Positions 1 to 8,179 of a DNA stretch of 36,060 bases are shown piece by piece; the first letter of the stretch is position 1, and the number at the start of each line of letters is the position of its first letter. The translations under genes were made by a program, and so were the position numbers. The notes beneath the pieces are model-generated. The model had not been told where the DNA came from. It saw only the letters and a list, made by a program, of their open reading frames with translations, and made no database searches. Where the stretch lies: positions 1 to 36,060 of the forward strand of contig JAGFWA010000004.1 in assembly GCA_017640245.1 (NCBI GenBank), given 5' to 3'. Source of the DNA: Pelagibacteraceae bacterium. Its GTDB lineage: Bacteria; Pseudomonadota; Alphaproteobacteria; Pelagibacterales; Pelagibacteraceae.

Positions 1-194
1 TAAAATCTATTTCTTAGACGTCGAGATCTTTTTGCTCTTTTTGCGTTTTCAAGTTTTATTCGCTTCCTTTTTTCTGAAGGCTTTTCATAATTACTTTTCA
101 TTTTAATTATTCTGAAAAAACCTTCTTTTTGAAGTTTTCTTTTAAGAATTCTTATAGCTTGTTCTACGTTGTTATCTTTTACGTCTATTTTAAT
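1..194 (-). CDS. rpsU: 30S ribosomal protein S21 (non-AUG start; stop codon cut by window edge)
   Basis: Reading the minus strand gives an S21-like basic protein of about 64 residues. It contains VKDNNVEQAIRILKRKLQKE near the N-terminus, then KPSEKRKR and an Arg/Lys-rich tail ending RRLRNRF. S21 is a small-subunit protein located near the anti-Shine-Dalgarno region. The last two bases seen are TA, so the stop codon is probably completed just outside the window. An in-frame TAA lies directly upstream of the ribosome binding site, and no in-frame ATG, GTG or TTG occurs before codon 32. The start must therefore be ATT (192-194) or ATA (186-188). ATT sits 4 nt after a perfect AAGGAGG and is preferred. 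The gene follows purE on the same strand. Identity is very likely; the start codon is odd. Confidence 0.9.
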   Translation of the reverse strand, partial: MKIDVKDNNVEQAIRILKRKLQKEGFFRIIKMKSNYEKPSEKRKRIKLENAKRAKRSRRLRNRF

Positions 195-198
195 AAAT

Positions 199-205
199 CC
201 TCCTT
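199..205 (-). promoter_or_regulatory. Ribosome binding site of rpsU (perfect AAGGAGG)
   Basis: The minus strand reads AAGGAGG here, a full match to the anti-Shine-Dalgarno complement. It stands out because most genes in this window have no recognisable Shine-Dalgarno sequence. It lies 4 nt before ATT and 10 nt before ATA, which supports initiation on a non-AUG codon in this gene. Confidence 0.75.
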
Positions 206-206
206 A

Positions 207-234
207 ATTTTATTGGGGGTAGTTAACATGTCAA
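207..234 (-). promoter_or_regulatory. Candidate sigma-70 promoter for rpsU
   Basis: On the minus strand a perfect TTGACA (229-234) is followed after 16 nt by TAAAAT (207-212), a 5/6 match to the -10 consensus. It lies between purE and rpsU and could transcribe rpsU separately from the upstream operon. A start 6-8 nt past the -10 would fall inside the AAGGAGG, so the real start point or -10 register is uncertain. Confidence 0.45.
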
Positions 235-255
235 AAGAGAATTGTCTACAAAGAT

Positions 256-744
256 CTAACTGGGTTTTTTGGGAATTTTTTTCTCAAAATTTGAACGATA
301 TTTTTTCAATTTTTGTAGTACTTTAGGATATTTTATTCCCAGAATAGATATTGCAAATAGAGCTGAATTAATAGCGCCAGCTTTTCCAATAGCTAACGTT
401 CCCACAGGAACACCAGCTGGCATCTGTACAGTTGAAAGTAAACTATCTATACCTTTAGTCGCACTTAGCATTGGTACACCTAAAACAGGTATAGTTGTAA
501 GAGAAGCTGTGACACCAGCAAGGTGTGCCGCTCCTCCAGCCGCAGCAATGATCACTTCATAATTATTTTTCTTTGCATCATTAACAAATTTTTCTAATCT
601 CTTAGGTGTTCTGTGTGCAGAAATTATTCTAACATCAAAACTTATGTTAAAAAATCTAAGAGTATCACAGGTATTCTTCATCACTTCCCAATCAGATTGG
701 CTTCCCATGATTACACCCACTTTTGGATTTTTATTTATTTTCAT
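256..744 (-). CDS. purE: 5-(carboxyamino)imidazole ribonucleotide mutase PurE
   Basis: Class I PurE converts N5-CAIR to CAIR in de novo purine synthesis. The 162-residue length is normal for the family. The N-terminal GSQSDWEVM (residues 14-22) and SAHRTP (42-47) are the substrate-binding loops, with the catalytic His in the second. GGAAHLAG follows in the middle. The usual partner purK is not adjacent: the upstream gene is trcR, whose 3' end overlaps purE by 14 nt, implying co-transcription and possible translational coupling. PurA, a later purine step, is encoded elsewhere in the window (22384-23673). Confidence 0.96.
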   Translation of the reverse strand: MKINKNPKVGVIMGSQSDWEVMKNTCDTLRFFNISFDVRIISAHRTPKRLEKFVNDAKKNNYEVIIAAAGGAAHLAGVTASLTTIPVLGVPMLSATKGIDSLLSTVQMPAGVPVGTLAIGKAGAINSALFAISILGIKYPKVLQKLKKYRSNFEKKIPKKPS

Positions 745-1351
745 CAGCAGTTTCGGAACTTTCTGGTTTTTCTTCAGTAGTTTCGGAATTTTTTAATTTT
801 TCTTTTAACTTTTTTTCTCTTTTAATTCTTCTATCGGCTTTTTCTACTGCTTTTTCAAATTGCAATTGACTACATAATCCTAAAATTACAGGGTCTTTTG
901 CTACCAAGTTGGAAAAATTCCAAAAACTTCTATTTCTTATTAAAGCGACCGTTCCTTTTGTACTTCCAACCAATTTTGCTATTTGTCCGTCAGAAAGCTT
1001 TGAAAAGTTTTTAGCTAGCCATAGTACCGAATCAGGTCTATCTTTTCTTTTTGATAATGGAGTATATTTTACTTTCTTCCTTTCCTTGGATACTATTACC
1101 TCCTCATTATTCTTGTTTAGCTTTAATAGCTTTTTGTGATCTTTTGAACAGGCGTTAATTTCTTCACGAGTTAACTGACCAGCTAAAATTGGATTATAAG
1201 CTTTTATTCCTTTAGCCACATCGCCATCAGCAATTCCTTTCACCTCTAACTCATGAAGCTGACAAAAATTTGCAATTTGTTTAAAACTAAGCGTAGTATT
1301 TTCCACCAACCAAACAGCTGTTGCTTTTGGCATAAAGGGTGCATTTGACAT
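731..1351 (-). CDS. trcR: TrcR-like cell-cycle transcriptional regulator (DUF1013)
   Basis: The 206-residue protein matches the alphaproteobacterial DUF1013 family. It has MPKATAVWLVENTTLSFKQI at the start, then HELEVKGIADGDVAKGI and NPILAGQLTREEI. A second helix-turn-helix-like part contains DSVLWLAKNFSKLSDGQIAKLVG and GTVALIRNR. The Caulobacter homologue is named TrcR, a cell-cycle transcriptional regulator; I infer a similar DNA-binding role here. The C-terminus (about residues 175-206) is low-complexity Lys/Glu with a tandem decapeptide repeat (30-nt period). It overlaps purE by 14 nt and follows rpmE after 4 nt. Family assignment is good; function is taken from family knowledge. Confidence 0.85.
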   Translation of the reverse strand: MSNAPFMPKATAVWLVENTTLSFKQIANFCQLHELEVKGIADGDVAKGIKAYNPILAGQLTREEINACSKDHKKLLKLNKNNEEVIVSKERKKVKYTPLSKRKDRPDSVLWLAKNFSKLSDGQIAKLVGSTKGTVALIRNRSFWNFSNLVAKDPVILGLCSQLQFEKAVEKADRRIKREKKLKEKLKNSETTEEKPESSETADENK

Positions 1352-1355
1352 AAAT

Positions 1356-1583
1356 TTAATTTTTTTGTTTTCTTAAGTTACTAAATTTTTTGTTGTACTT
1401 GCTTACTCGTCCTTTATCTAAAATTTTTTGACTCCCACCTGTCCATGCAGCATGAGACTTGGGATCAATATCAAGTTTCAAAGTATCACCTTCTTTACCC
1501 CAGGTAGACATTGTTTCAAAATCTGTACCATCCGTCATAACCACTTTGATTTTGTGATAATTTGGATGAATTTTTTTTTTCAT
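1356..1583 (-). CDS. rpmE: 50S ribosomal protein L31, cysteine-free form
   Basis: This 75-residue protein starts [10 protein letters not shown] and contains the L31 hallmarks [29 protein letters not shown] and [11 protein letters not shown]31 is a large-subunit bridge protein. No cysteines are present, so this is the zinc-independent form usual in Alphaproteobacteria. The open frame extends 19 codons upstream to 1640, but that part is AT-rich, unlike L31, and would overlap suhB, so the start at 1583 was chosen. It lies between suhB and trcR in the same minus-strand run. Confidence 0.95.
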   Translation of the reverse strand: MKKKIHPNYHKIKVVMTDGTDFETMSTWGKEGDTLKLDIDPKSHAAWTGGSQKILDKGRVSKYNKKFSNLRKQKN

Positions 1584-1626
1584 TGAAAGATTATTATAGT
1601 AATATTCTAAATTGCTCAATAAATTT

Positions 1627-2412
1627 TTATAAAAAAGCACTCAATTCTTTATGTATTTTTGAATTGGTGGCGACAATATCAATTTTATCTTGTAAGTAAT
1701 TGTCTCCTCTTAGGTTATTGATAAAACCGCCAGACTCTTTCAATATAATAATTCCCGCAGCGATATCCCAGTATTTGAGTTCTCTTTGCCAGCTACCGTC
1801 AAACCTACCTGCAGCAACATAAGCCAGGTCTAATGCCGCACTCCCGCTTTTTCTGATAGGAGGCCTCACTTTTTTTGCAAGTTCAATATATTCTTTGAAA
1901 ACTTTGTCTTTAATTTCGCTAGTATACCTTGGTCCACCGGTAACCAATAAAGAATTTTTGAAATCCGATTTATTAGAAACTCTTGTTCGAATATTATTTA
2001 AGTATGCCCCTTGACCTTTTTCTGCAAAAAACATTTCATTTTTTATTGGGTCAAAAATTATGCCAGAGAGAATTTCTCCTTTTTCTTCATAGGCTATAGA
2101 AATTGCAAAATGAGGCAAGCCATTTAGAAAATTTGTTGTTCCATCAATTGGATCTACGATCCATCTTTTTTCTTTATTTTTTCCAATCAATTCTCCTATC
2201 TCTTCAGACAAAACTGAGTATTTAGAATTTTCAACATTAAGTTCATTAATTATTATTTTTTCTACACGTTTGTCAGAGGCCGTCACAAAGTCTCCTGGGC
2301 CTTTTTCGGAAACTTGAAGTTTTTCAATTTCTCCAAAATCTCTAATCAAAACTTTCGAAGCTTTCATACAAGCCCTATGCATTAAATTTAGCTGAGGTGA
2401 ATTTATTTTCAT
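1627..2412 (-). CDS. suhB: Inositol monophosphatase family protein (SuhB type)
   Basis: This is a 261-residue Mg2+-dependent phosphatase of the IMPase superfamily. Metal-binding motifs are visible: EEIG in the first half, [12 protein letters not shown] (the classic DPxDGTxN) and WDIAAG near the C-terminus. Such proteins hydrolyse inositol-1-phosphate and related sugar phosphates. E. coli SuhB also acts in rRNA antitermination, which cannot be judged here. Its start codon shares one base with the efp stop (TAATG arrangement), so it is probably translationally coupled to efp. The substrate is uncertain. Confidence 0.9.
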   Translation of the reverse strand: MKINSPQLNLMHRACMKASKVLIRDFGEIEKLQVSEKGPGDFVTASDKRVEKIIINELNVENSKYSVLSEEIGELIGKNKEKRWIVDPIDGTTNFLNGLPHFAISIAYEEKGEILSGIIFDPIKNEMFFAEKGQGAYLNNIRTRVSNKSDFKNSLLVTGGPRYTSEIKDKVFKEYIELAKKVRPPIRKSGSAALDLAYVAAGRFDGSWQRELKYWDIAAGIIILKESGGFINNLRGDNYLQDKIDIVATNSKIHKELSAFL

Positions 2413-2975
2413 TAATTTATTTTTTTAACGTATTCTAAACTTCTTGTATCCAAAATGATTTTATCTCCCTCTTCTACAAACGGAGGTACCATTATGTCTA
2501 TGCCATTTTTTAACTTTGCTGGTTTATACGAAGAAGCTGCAGTTTGACCTTTAACAACTCCCTCTGTGCTTTCGACTATGCAATCAATATTATTTGGTAG
2601 ATCAATAGACAAAGGTTTTTCCTCAAGAAAAGAAATAGTCACTTCTAGATTCTCAGTTAAAAGTTTTAATTTTTCACCTAATATTTCATTTTTTAAAGGG
2701 ATTTGTTCAAAAGTTTTGGGGTCCATAAAAAAACATTCGTTATCATCAGAATATAAAAAATTAAACTGCCTCTCCTCAAGTTGAGCTTTCTGTACATTTT
2801 CACTTGATCTAAACCTTTCATTAAGCTTAGTTCCTTTTGTCAAACTTTTTAATTCTACTTGATTAAAGGCGCCGCCTTTTCCTGGTTTGACATGCTGAGC
2901 TTTAAGCACTGTCCAATGATCATTGTTAAACTCAATTATCATTCCAGGTTTAATTTCATTTCCTTGTATTTTCAT
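2412..2975 (-). CDS. efp: Translation elongation factor P
   Basis: EF-P rescues ribosomes stalled at polyproline. The 187-residue length is typical. The N-terminal KOW-like domain carries KPGKGGAF with the conserved modifiable position as Lys33, followed by VELKSLTKGTKLNERFRS. The two OB-fold parts follow, with TEGVVKGQTA and IMVPPFVEEGDKI near the C-terminus. Lys at the loop tip would suit EpmA-type lysylation or no modification; no modification gene is in the window. It overlaps thiE by 4 nt upstream and suhB by 1 nt downstream. Confidence 0.97.
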   Translation of the reverse strand: MKIQGNEIKPGMIIEFNNDHWTVLKAQHVKPGKGGAFNQVELKSLTKGTKLNERFRSSENVQKAQLEERQFNFLYSDDNECFFMDPKTFEQIPLKNEILGEKLKLLTENLEVTISFLEEKPLSIDLPNNIDCIVESTEGVVKGQTAASSYKPAKLKNGIDIMVPPFVEEGDKIILDTRSLEYVKKIN

Positions 2976-3583
2976 TTTAATCTAAACTCCCTAATAGCTT
3001 TTTTAGGTTTTAAGCGTGGGTTATTCCAAATAAAACTAGATATTGCAAGATAATTTACTCCAAGTTTAATTAAACTTTCATAGTTTTTATTATTAATCCC
3101 TCCAATAGCAACAATAGGCAAATTAGTTCTTTGTTTGCACCATTTAACCAAATTTTTTTTAGCTTTCTTTGCATTAGGTTTTAATCTGGATTTAAAAAAC
3201 GATCCTAAGGCTATGTAGTTTGGCTTTTCTTTTATGGCACTTAAAATTAATTTTTTTGAACCATGGCATGTTATCCCGATAATTTTATTTTTTTTTAATA
3301 ACTTTCTCGCATTTTTTATTGACCCATCTGATTGACCCAGATGACACCCGTCGGCATTAATTTTTTTTGCTAACAGGGGAGAGTCGTTAATTATTAGCTT
3401 AACTTTGTATTTTTTTGTAATGGTTCTAACTTTTTTTCCAATCTTTAACAGTTTAGAATCCGAATATTTTTTAAGTCTTAATTGAAAGTATTTTACCCTT
3501 CTTGAAGAAAGCACCTCTTTTAACTCTCTATAGAAGTGTTGACCGGTTTTACTAGGAGATATTAGGTATACAAATCTTCTCAA
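2972..3583 (-). CDS. thiE: Thiamine-phosphate synthase ThiE
   Basis: ThiE joins HMP pyrophosphate and the thiazole phosphate to give thiamine phosphate. The 203-residue protein shows the TMP-synthase/TenI TIM-barrel motifs: YFQLRLKKYSD near residue 35, INDSPLLAKKINADGCHLGQ in the middle, GITCHGS, then LGSFFKSRLKPNA, and IVAIGGIN in the phosphate-binding C-terminal loop. HLGQSD is the expected ThiE signature. The start is TTG. It is only 2 nt past the fba stop and overlaps efp by 4 nt. A TenI-like variant cannot be excluded, but the motifs favour ThiE. Together with thiD (21572) it suggests thiamine assembly from precursors. Confidence 0.85.
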   Translation of the reverse strand: MRRFVYLISPSKTGQHFYRELKEVLSSRRVKYFQLRLKKYSDSKLLKIGKKVRTITKKYKVKLIINDSPLLAKKINADGCHLGQSDGSIKNARKLLKKNKIIGITCHGSKKLILSAIKEKPNYIALGSFFKSRLKPNAKKAKKNLVKWCKQRTNLPIVAIGGINNKNYESLIKLGVNYLAISSFIWNNPRLKPKKAIREFRLK

Positions 3584-3585
3584 TT

Positions 3586-4602
3586 TTAAGCCGCAAAACT
3601 CTGCTCAAGCTTTTCATTCCATTTAGCTTCTGTAGAAGCACCATTCATTTTGGCCCTATGATCAAAAACTTTTTGAATTTTATTTGTATCTTTCATTGAT
3701 TTTGCCCATGTTTTCAAAGCTGACTGTTGTAAAGCTCGACCATAAGAGAATGTAAAATGAAAAGAGGTATCGTTGATTTTGTTAATAGCATTTAAATTTT
3801 TTGTTGCTTCTACCTCACTTTGACCACCAGAAAGAAAAGCAACACCAGGTACTTCAGTTGGCATATTTTTTTTGAGACATTCCAATGTTTTCTTAGCTAT
3901 CTCCTCTGTAGTGGCTCTTTGTTTGCAATCTGCTCCAGGAAGAATCATATTGGGTTTAAGAACTGTTCCTTTGAGATTGACATTGTGAATCGCCAGTTCC
4001 TTATAACACTCGGCTAAAACTCTACTAGTAACATCGTAGCACTTATCAATCGTGTGATCTCCGTCCATTAATACTTCTGGCTCTACTATTGGAACCATTT
4101 TTGCTTCTTGAACTAACGCAGCATATCTTGCTAAAGCGTGCGCATTAGATTTTATGCATTGTTCGCTCGGATGTTTAGAAGAAATTGAATAGACAGCACG
4201 CCATTTAGCAAACCTTGCTCCCAACTTATAATATTCTTCCATTCTTTCCCTCAGACCATCTAAACCTTCTGTAACTTTTTCTTTATCTGATCCAGCTAAA
4301 AGTTTTGCTCCTTTGTCGACTTTAATACCAGGAATAGATCCGCTTTTTTTTATTAATTCTGGAATAGAAGCTCCACTACTTGAAGTTTGCCTTAGAGTTT
4401 CATCAAACAATATCACGCCGCTTATACAGGTTTTCATTGAACCGGATGAAAACAATGTTTCTCTAAAATGAAGTCTATTTTTTTCAGTGCATTCTACATT
4501 GACACTTTTTAATCTTTTTTCCATTGTGCCAGTGCTTTCGTCGGCAGCAAGTATTCCCTTGCCTTTAACCACCATTTGTTTTGCTATTTCCTCTATACTC
4601 AT
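3586..4602 (-). CDS. Fructose-bisphosphate aldolase, class I (eukaryote-like)
   Basis: Class I aldolase cleaves or forms fructose-1,6-bisphosphate through a Schiff base and needs no metal. The 338-residue sequence has GKGILAADESTGTMEKR (residues 14-30), FAKWR with Lys133, PIVEPEVL with Glu174, and TVLKPNMILPG with the presumed Schiff-base Lys216. The LSGGQSE loop lies near the C-terminus. Many bacteria use the zinc class II enzyme instead, so the class I type is worth noting. It lies 5 nt past the pgk stop, in the tkt-pgk-fba cluster. Confidence 0.95.
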   Translation of the reverse strand: MSIEEIAKQMVVKGKGILAADESTGTMEKRLKSVNVECTEKNRLHFRETLFSSGSMKTCISGVILFDETLRQTSSSGASIPELIKKSGSIPGIKVDKGAKLLAGSDKEKVTEGLDGLRERMEEYYKLGARFAKWRAVYSISSKHPSEQCIKSNAHALARYAALVQEAKMVPIVEPEVLMDGDHTIDKCYDVTSRVLAECYKELAIHNVNLKGTVLKPNMILPGADCKQRATTEEIAKKTLECLKKNMPTEVPGVAFLSGGQSEVEATKNLNAINKINDTSFHFTFSYGRALQQSALKTWAKSMKDTNKIQKVFDHRAKMNGASTEAKWNEKLEQSFAA

Positions 4603-4607
4603 AAATT

Positions 4608-5801
4608 TTAATTCTTTTTTAATACTTTTATACCAGGCAGTTCCTTACCTTCAAGAGATTCTAAGAACGCACCACCAGCTGTTGATAAATGTGTAAAAAC
4701 GTTTTCTAGCCCAGCATTCTTAATTGCGGCAACAGTATCTCCACCGCCGACAATTGATATTAAAGACTTTGATTTTGTATTTTCAGCAATTTTGTTTGCT
4801 ATAGATAAAGTGCCAGTTGAAAAATTTTTATTTTCATAATATCCAGCCGGTCCATTCCAGAATACCGTATTGGAGTTATCTATAGTTTTACTTATTAAGT
4901 CTATTGTGCTTTTCCCAATGTCTAAAATCATATCTTCAGAACCCATGTCTTTTAAAGATTTATAGACCGGATCTCCATTAACACTAGAAGAAGTGTTCCA
5001 GTCTACAGGAATGATAATGTTACATTTATTTTTTGCAGCTAATGTATTTATATTTTTTACAATATTTTCTGACCCTTCCTCAATAAGAGACTTACCAACA
5101 TTTATACCTTTAAATTTAAGAAAGTTATTTGCCATAGCCCCTACAATTACAAGGTTGTCCGCTTTTTTTGATAAGCTTGATAAAATATTTATTTTAGTCG
5201 ACACCTTCGAACCACCAATTATGCAGGTAACTGGTTTTTTTTTATTTTTTATTATTAAATTAATTGATTGAATTTCTTTTTCTAAAAGAGGACCCCCATA
5301 ACTATCAATAAATCTAGTTATTTTGTGTATGGATGCTTGTTTTCTATGTGAGCAAGAAAAGGCTTCGTTTATATAAATATCACCAAGTCTTGAAAGATTT
5401 TTTGCAAAAGTTTCTTCATCGCCTTCTTCTTCTTTAAAAAAACGAATATTTTCAAACAACAAAACTTCGCCAGGCTTTAATTTATTAGAAGCATCTACTG
5501 CTTTGGAATCAATCTTTTCTTGGTAAAAATAAATCTTTCCATTCAATTTTTTTTCTAAATAATTAAATATTGGCTTCAGTGACAGCTCTGAAACCACTTT
5601 TCCCTTTGGTCTTCCAAGGTGTGATAGCAAAATAACTTTAGCTTTATTTTCTATTAACTTATTTACAAAAGGTTCAATAACCTTAATTCTAGTATCGTCA
5701 TCTATTTTTGAATTATTAATTGGCACATTAAGATCTGAGCGAACAATAACACGTTTGCCGTTCACAGAAATATCACTTGAAAAAATTTTTAAATCAGACA
5801 T
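4608..5801 (-). CDS. pgk: Phosphoglycerate kinase
   Basis: This 397-residue enzyme interconverts 1,3-bisphosphoglycerate and 3-phosphoglycerate. Motifs run in order: VIVRSDLNVPI near the N-terminus, ILLSHLGRPKG, a GEVLLFENIRF segment, the RPxxxIIGGSK-like hinge (KPVTCIIGGSKVSTK), FWNGPAGYYE, and SIVGGGDTVAA with STAGGAFLE at the C-terminus for nucleotide binding. It follows tkt by 8 nt and precedes fba by 5 nt. The gap gene that often stands between tkt and pgk in Alphaproteobacteria is absent here. Confidence 0.97.
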   Translation of the reverse strand: MSDLKIFSSDISVNGKRVIVRSDLNVPINNSKIDDDTRIKVIEPFVNKLIENKAKVILLSHLGRPKGKVVSELSLKPIFNYLEKKLNGKIYFYQEKIDSKAVDASNKLKPGEVLLFENIRFFKEEEGDEETFAKNLSRLGDIYINEAFSCSHRKQASIHKITRFIDSYGGPLLEKEIQSINLIIKNKKKPVTCIIGGSKVSTKINILSSLSKKADNLVIVGAMANNFLKFKGINVGKSLIEEGSENIVKNINTLAAKNKCNIIIPVDWNTSSSVNGDPVYKSLKDMGSEDMILDIGKSTIDLISKTIDNSNTVFWNGPAGYYENKNFSTGTLSIANKIAENTKSKSLISIVGGGDTVAAIKNAGLENVFTHLSTAGGAFLESLEGKELPGIKVLKKN

Positions 5802-5809
5802 TTGTCCAA

Positions 5810-7792
5810 TTATTTTTTAACCTTTGCTTTTGCTATCTTAACAATCTCATCACTGGTTAAATTGAATAATTTGTAAATGTCTTTATATGGAGCACTTTTT
5901 CCAAACGTAGATAGCCCAAGTGTAACACCGTCTTTCCCAACCAAGCTTTTCCAGCCTGATTGGCTTGAAGCTTCAATTGAGATTTTAAGAGTATCTTTGC
6001 CAAGAATTTCGTCTTTATAATTCTCAGTTTGATTTTGAAATAGATCGTAACAAGGAACAGAAATGACTTTTGAGTTTATACTCAAGCCTTTAAGCTTTTC
6101 TTGAGCTTCCAAAGCAATTTCGACTTCAGATCCCGAAGCGATTAACGATATATCGGCATTGTCTGAAGTTTTTTTCAAAACATACGCACCTTTAGAGCAC
6201 ATATTTTTGCCAGAGCTGTGTTCGCTAACATAAGGCAGTTTCTGTCTAGACAAAGCTATTGCACTCGGGTTGCTTTTACTTTTTAAGGCAATCTCCCAGC
6301 ACTCAAGAGTTTCATTGATATCAGCAGGCCTGAATACATTTAAATTCGGTATTGACCTTAGGTGTTCCAATTGTTCTATGGGTTGATGAGTTGGCCCATC
6401 CTCTCCTAGGCCAATAGAGTCATGTGAAAAAATATAGATTACTCTCAATTTCATAAGAGCCGATAATCTCATCGAAGGTTTTAAGTAATCTGAGAAAATC
6501 AAAAAGGTTCCACCAAATGGAATTAAACAACCATATAGAGCGAGACCATTCATAACACCAGCCATTGCATGTTCTCTGACGCCATAATGAATATAATTTC
6601 CTGAAAAATTTTTAGAGGTAATAACTTTTGAGCCTTCAGTTTTTGTGTTATTTGATCCGCTCAGGTCTGCAGATCCTCCAATTAGTTCTGGCAAAGCATC
6701 AGATATACTATTGATCACAGAAGAGGAGCATTGTCTGGTTGCCATTTTTGGTTTTGTTTGAAAAAATTTTAATTTTTCATCTCCAAGTATTTTATCTAAG
6801 TCTACCGGCAGCTCTCCTTTTATTAATCTTTCGTATTCCTCTTTAATTTTGGTATTTTTTTTACCCAAAATATTATTCCATTTCTCTTCAAGCTTTTCTC
6901 CTTTGCCGCCTATTTCTCTCCAAGAATCCATTAGCTCTTCAGGAATTTCAAATGGCTCATGTTTCCATTTAAGTTTTTTTCTTACTAATTTTATCTCATC
7001 ATCTCCCAGAGGCGAGCCATGAGAAGATGCTTTACCGGATTTATTTGGAGAACCGAATCCTATTATAGTTTTACAAGAGATTATTGATGGTTTTTTTGAT
7101 TTAGCGGCTTTTTTAATTGCATTAAAAATCTGCTTATAGTTATGACCATTAATTTCTTGAAAAGACCATCCGTAGCTCTCAAATCTTTTTTTATAATTAT
7201 CAGAAACACTTAGTGAAGTTGGTCCATCTATTGAGATTTTATTATTATCAAAGAAAACAATTAAATTTTTTAAATTTAGATGGCCAGCTAAACTCATCGC
7301 TTCATGACTAATGCCTTCCATCAGATCACCATCGCTGGCAACTACATAGGTTTTGTTGTTAATCAGGTCTGAGCCAAATTTTTTCTTTAAAACTTCTTGG
7401 GCAATGGCCATACCGACTGAATTGGTCAAACCTTGTCCCAAAGGGCCCGTTGTTGTTTCAATACCAGAGTCTTTTTCATACTCTGGATGACCAGCACAAA
7501 TTGAATTTAGTTGCCTAAAGTTTTTTATGTCATCCAATTTAATTTTCTTATAGCCGGTAAGATAAAGGAGCGAATACAAAAGCATTGACCCATGTCCTGC
7601 AGACAAAATAAATCTGTCCCTATTTATCCAGCTTGGATTTTTTGGATTAAACCGGAGGTAGTATTTGAATAGCACAGTGGCAACATCAGCCATTCCCATG
7701 GGCATACCAGGGTGTCCAGAATTTGCTTTCTGCACAGCATCAATTGATAAAAATCTTATAGCGTTTGATAAATCTTTTAATTTTGGATCCAC
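5810..7792 (-). CDS. tkt: Transketolase
   Basis: Transketolase transfers two-carbon units in the pentose phosphate pathway using thiamine diphosphate. The 660-residue length is usual. Landmarks are NSGHPGMPMG (about residues 24-33), GHGSMLLYSLL, TGPLGQG, the ThDP motif DGDLMEG (154-160) through Asn184, and the pyrimidine-domain region GVREHAM followed by GEDGPTHQPIEQLEHLR. The start is GTG at 7790-7792. It is the first gene of the long minus-strand run and is divergent from the zauP-like gene, with 63 nt between starts. Thiamine synthesis genes thiE and thiD are in the same window. Confidence 0.97.
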   Translation of the reverse strand: MDPKLKDLSNAIRFLSIDAVQKANSGHPGMPMGMADVATVLFKYYLRFNPKNPSWINRDRFILSAGHGSMLLYSLLYLTGYKKIKLDDIKNFRQLNSICAGHPEYEKDSGIETTTGPLGQGLTNSVGMAIAQEVLKKKFGSDLINNKTYVVASDGDLMEGISHEAMSLAGHLNLKNLIVFFDNNKISIDGPTSLSVSDNYKKRFESYGWSFQEINGHNYKQIFNAIKKAAKSKKPSIISCKTIIGFGSPNKSGKASSHGSPLGDDEIKLVRKKLKWKHEPFEIPEELMDSWREIGGKGEKLEEKWNNILGKKNTKIKEEYERLIKGELPVDLDKILGDEKLKFFQTKPKMATRQCSSSVINSISDALPELIGGSADLSGSNNTKTEGSKVITSKNFSGNYIHYGVREHAMAGVMNGLALYGCLIPFGGTFLIFSDYLKPSMRLSALMKLRVIYIFSHDSIGLGEDGPTHQPIEQLEHLRSIPNLNVFRPADINETLECWEIALKSKSNPSAIALSRQKLPYVSEHSSGKNMCSKGAYVLKKTSDNADISLIASGSEVEIALEAQEKLKGLSINSKVISVPCYDLFQNQTENYKDEILGKDTLKISIEASSQSGWKSLVGKDGVTLGLSTFGKSAPYKDIYKLFNLTSDEIVKIAKAKVKK

Positions 7793-7836
7793 GTATAAAT
7801 TACCTATATAGACTTCAATTCATGATATCAATAATA

Positions 7837-7845
7837 TGATATAAA
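7837..7845 (+). promoter_or_regulatory. Candidate extended -10 promoter for zauP-zapA
   Basis: TG, one base, then TATAAA form an extended -10 element (TATAAA at 7840-7845), 10 nt before the ATG at 7856. No good -35 box is seen at 16-18 nt spacing, which extended -10 promoters can do without. The expected leader would be only a few bases. The 63-nt gap to tkt must also hold the promoter of the opposite operon. Evidence is weak in such AT-rich DNA. Confidence 0.35.
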
Positions 7846-7855
7846 TAAAACTAAG

Positions 7856-8179
7856 ATGGAAAGCATATATAACAAAGAAAAGAAACTTGAAACAGTTTTG
7901 GAGAAACTAACAAATTTAAGCAGGTCATCCAAAAGTTATGCAGGTAACATTGACGATCTTTATCTGGAAAAAAATCAATTACAAAGCGAAAAGAATGAAA
8001 TTGAAAGCAAGTATAAACAGCTGCTTTTAGAATATAATAATTTAAAACAAAAATTAAAAATATTAGAAGGCAAATATTCAAAAAAAAAGCAACTGCAAGA
8101 ACAGTTTAGTCAAGATATCGACGAATTGGGTGAAGAAACAGAGTCTTTAGTGGAGGAAATAGAAAAGTGGCAAATGTAA
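7856..8179 (+). CDS. Small coiled-coil protein, ZauP-like ZapA partner
   Basis: The 107-residue protein is almost entirely charged coiled coil, with repeated Leu/Ile spacing from about residue 10 to 105 and no membrane segment. By position (tkt, then this gene, then zapA) it matches the short coiled-coil genes that precede zapA in Alphaproteobacteria, including Caulobacter ZauP, which acts with ZapA to focus the Z-ring. It overlaps zapA by 13 nt, so the two are likely translationally coupled. Sequence alone cannot prove homology of a coiled coil; the assignment rests mainly on gene context. Confidence 0.7.
   Translation: MESIYNKEKKLETVLEKLTNLSRSSKSYAGNIDDLYLEKNQLQSEKNEIESKYKQLLLEYNNLKQKLKILEGKYSKKKQLQEQFSQDIDELGEETESLVEEIEKWQM

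Noticed and set aside
129-326. 65-codon plus-strand frame across rpsU and purE
   Set aside because: Antisense to the recognisable S21 and PurE reading frames, low-complexity hydrophobic composition.
1584-1640. Longer rpmE start at 1640
   Set aside because: The extra 19 residues are unlike L31 and overlap suh[11 protein letters not shown] at 1583 fits the family.
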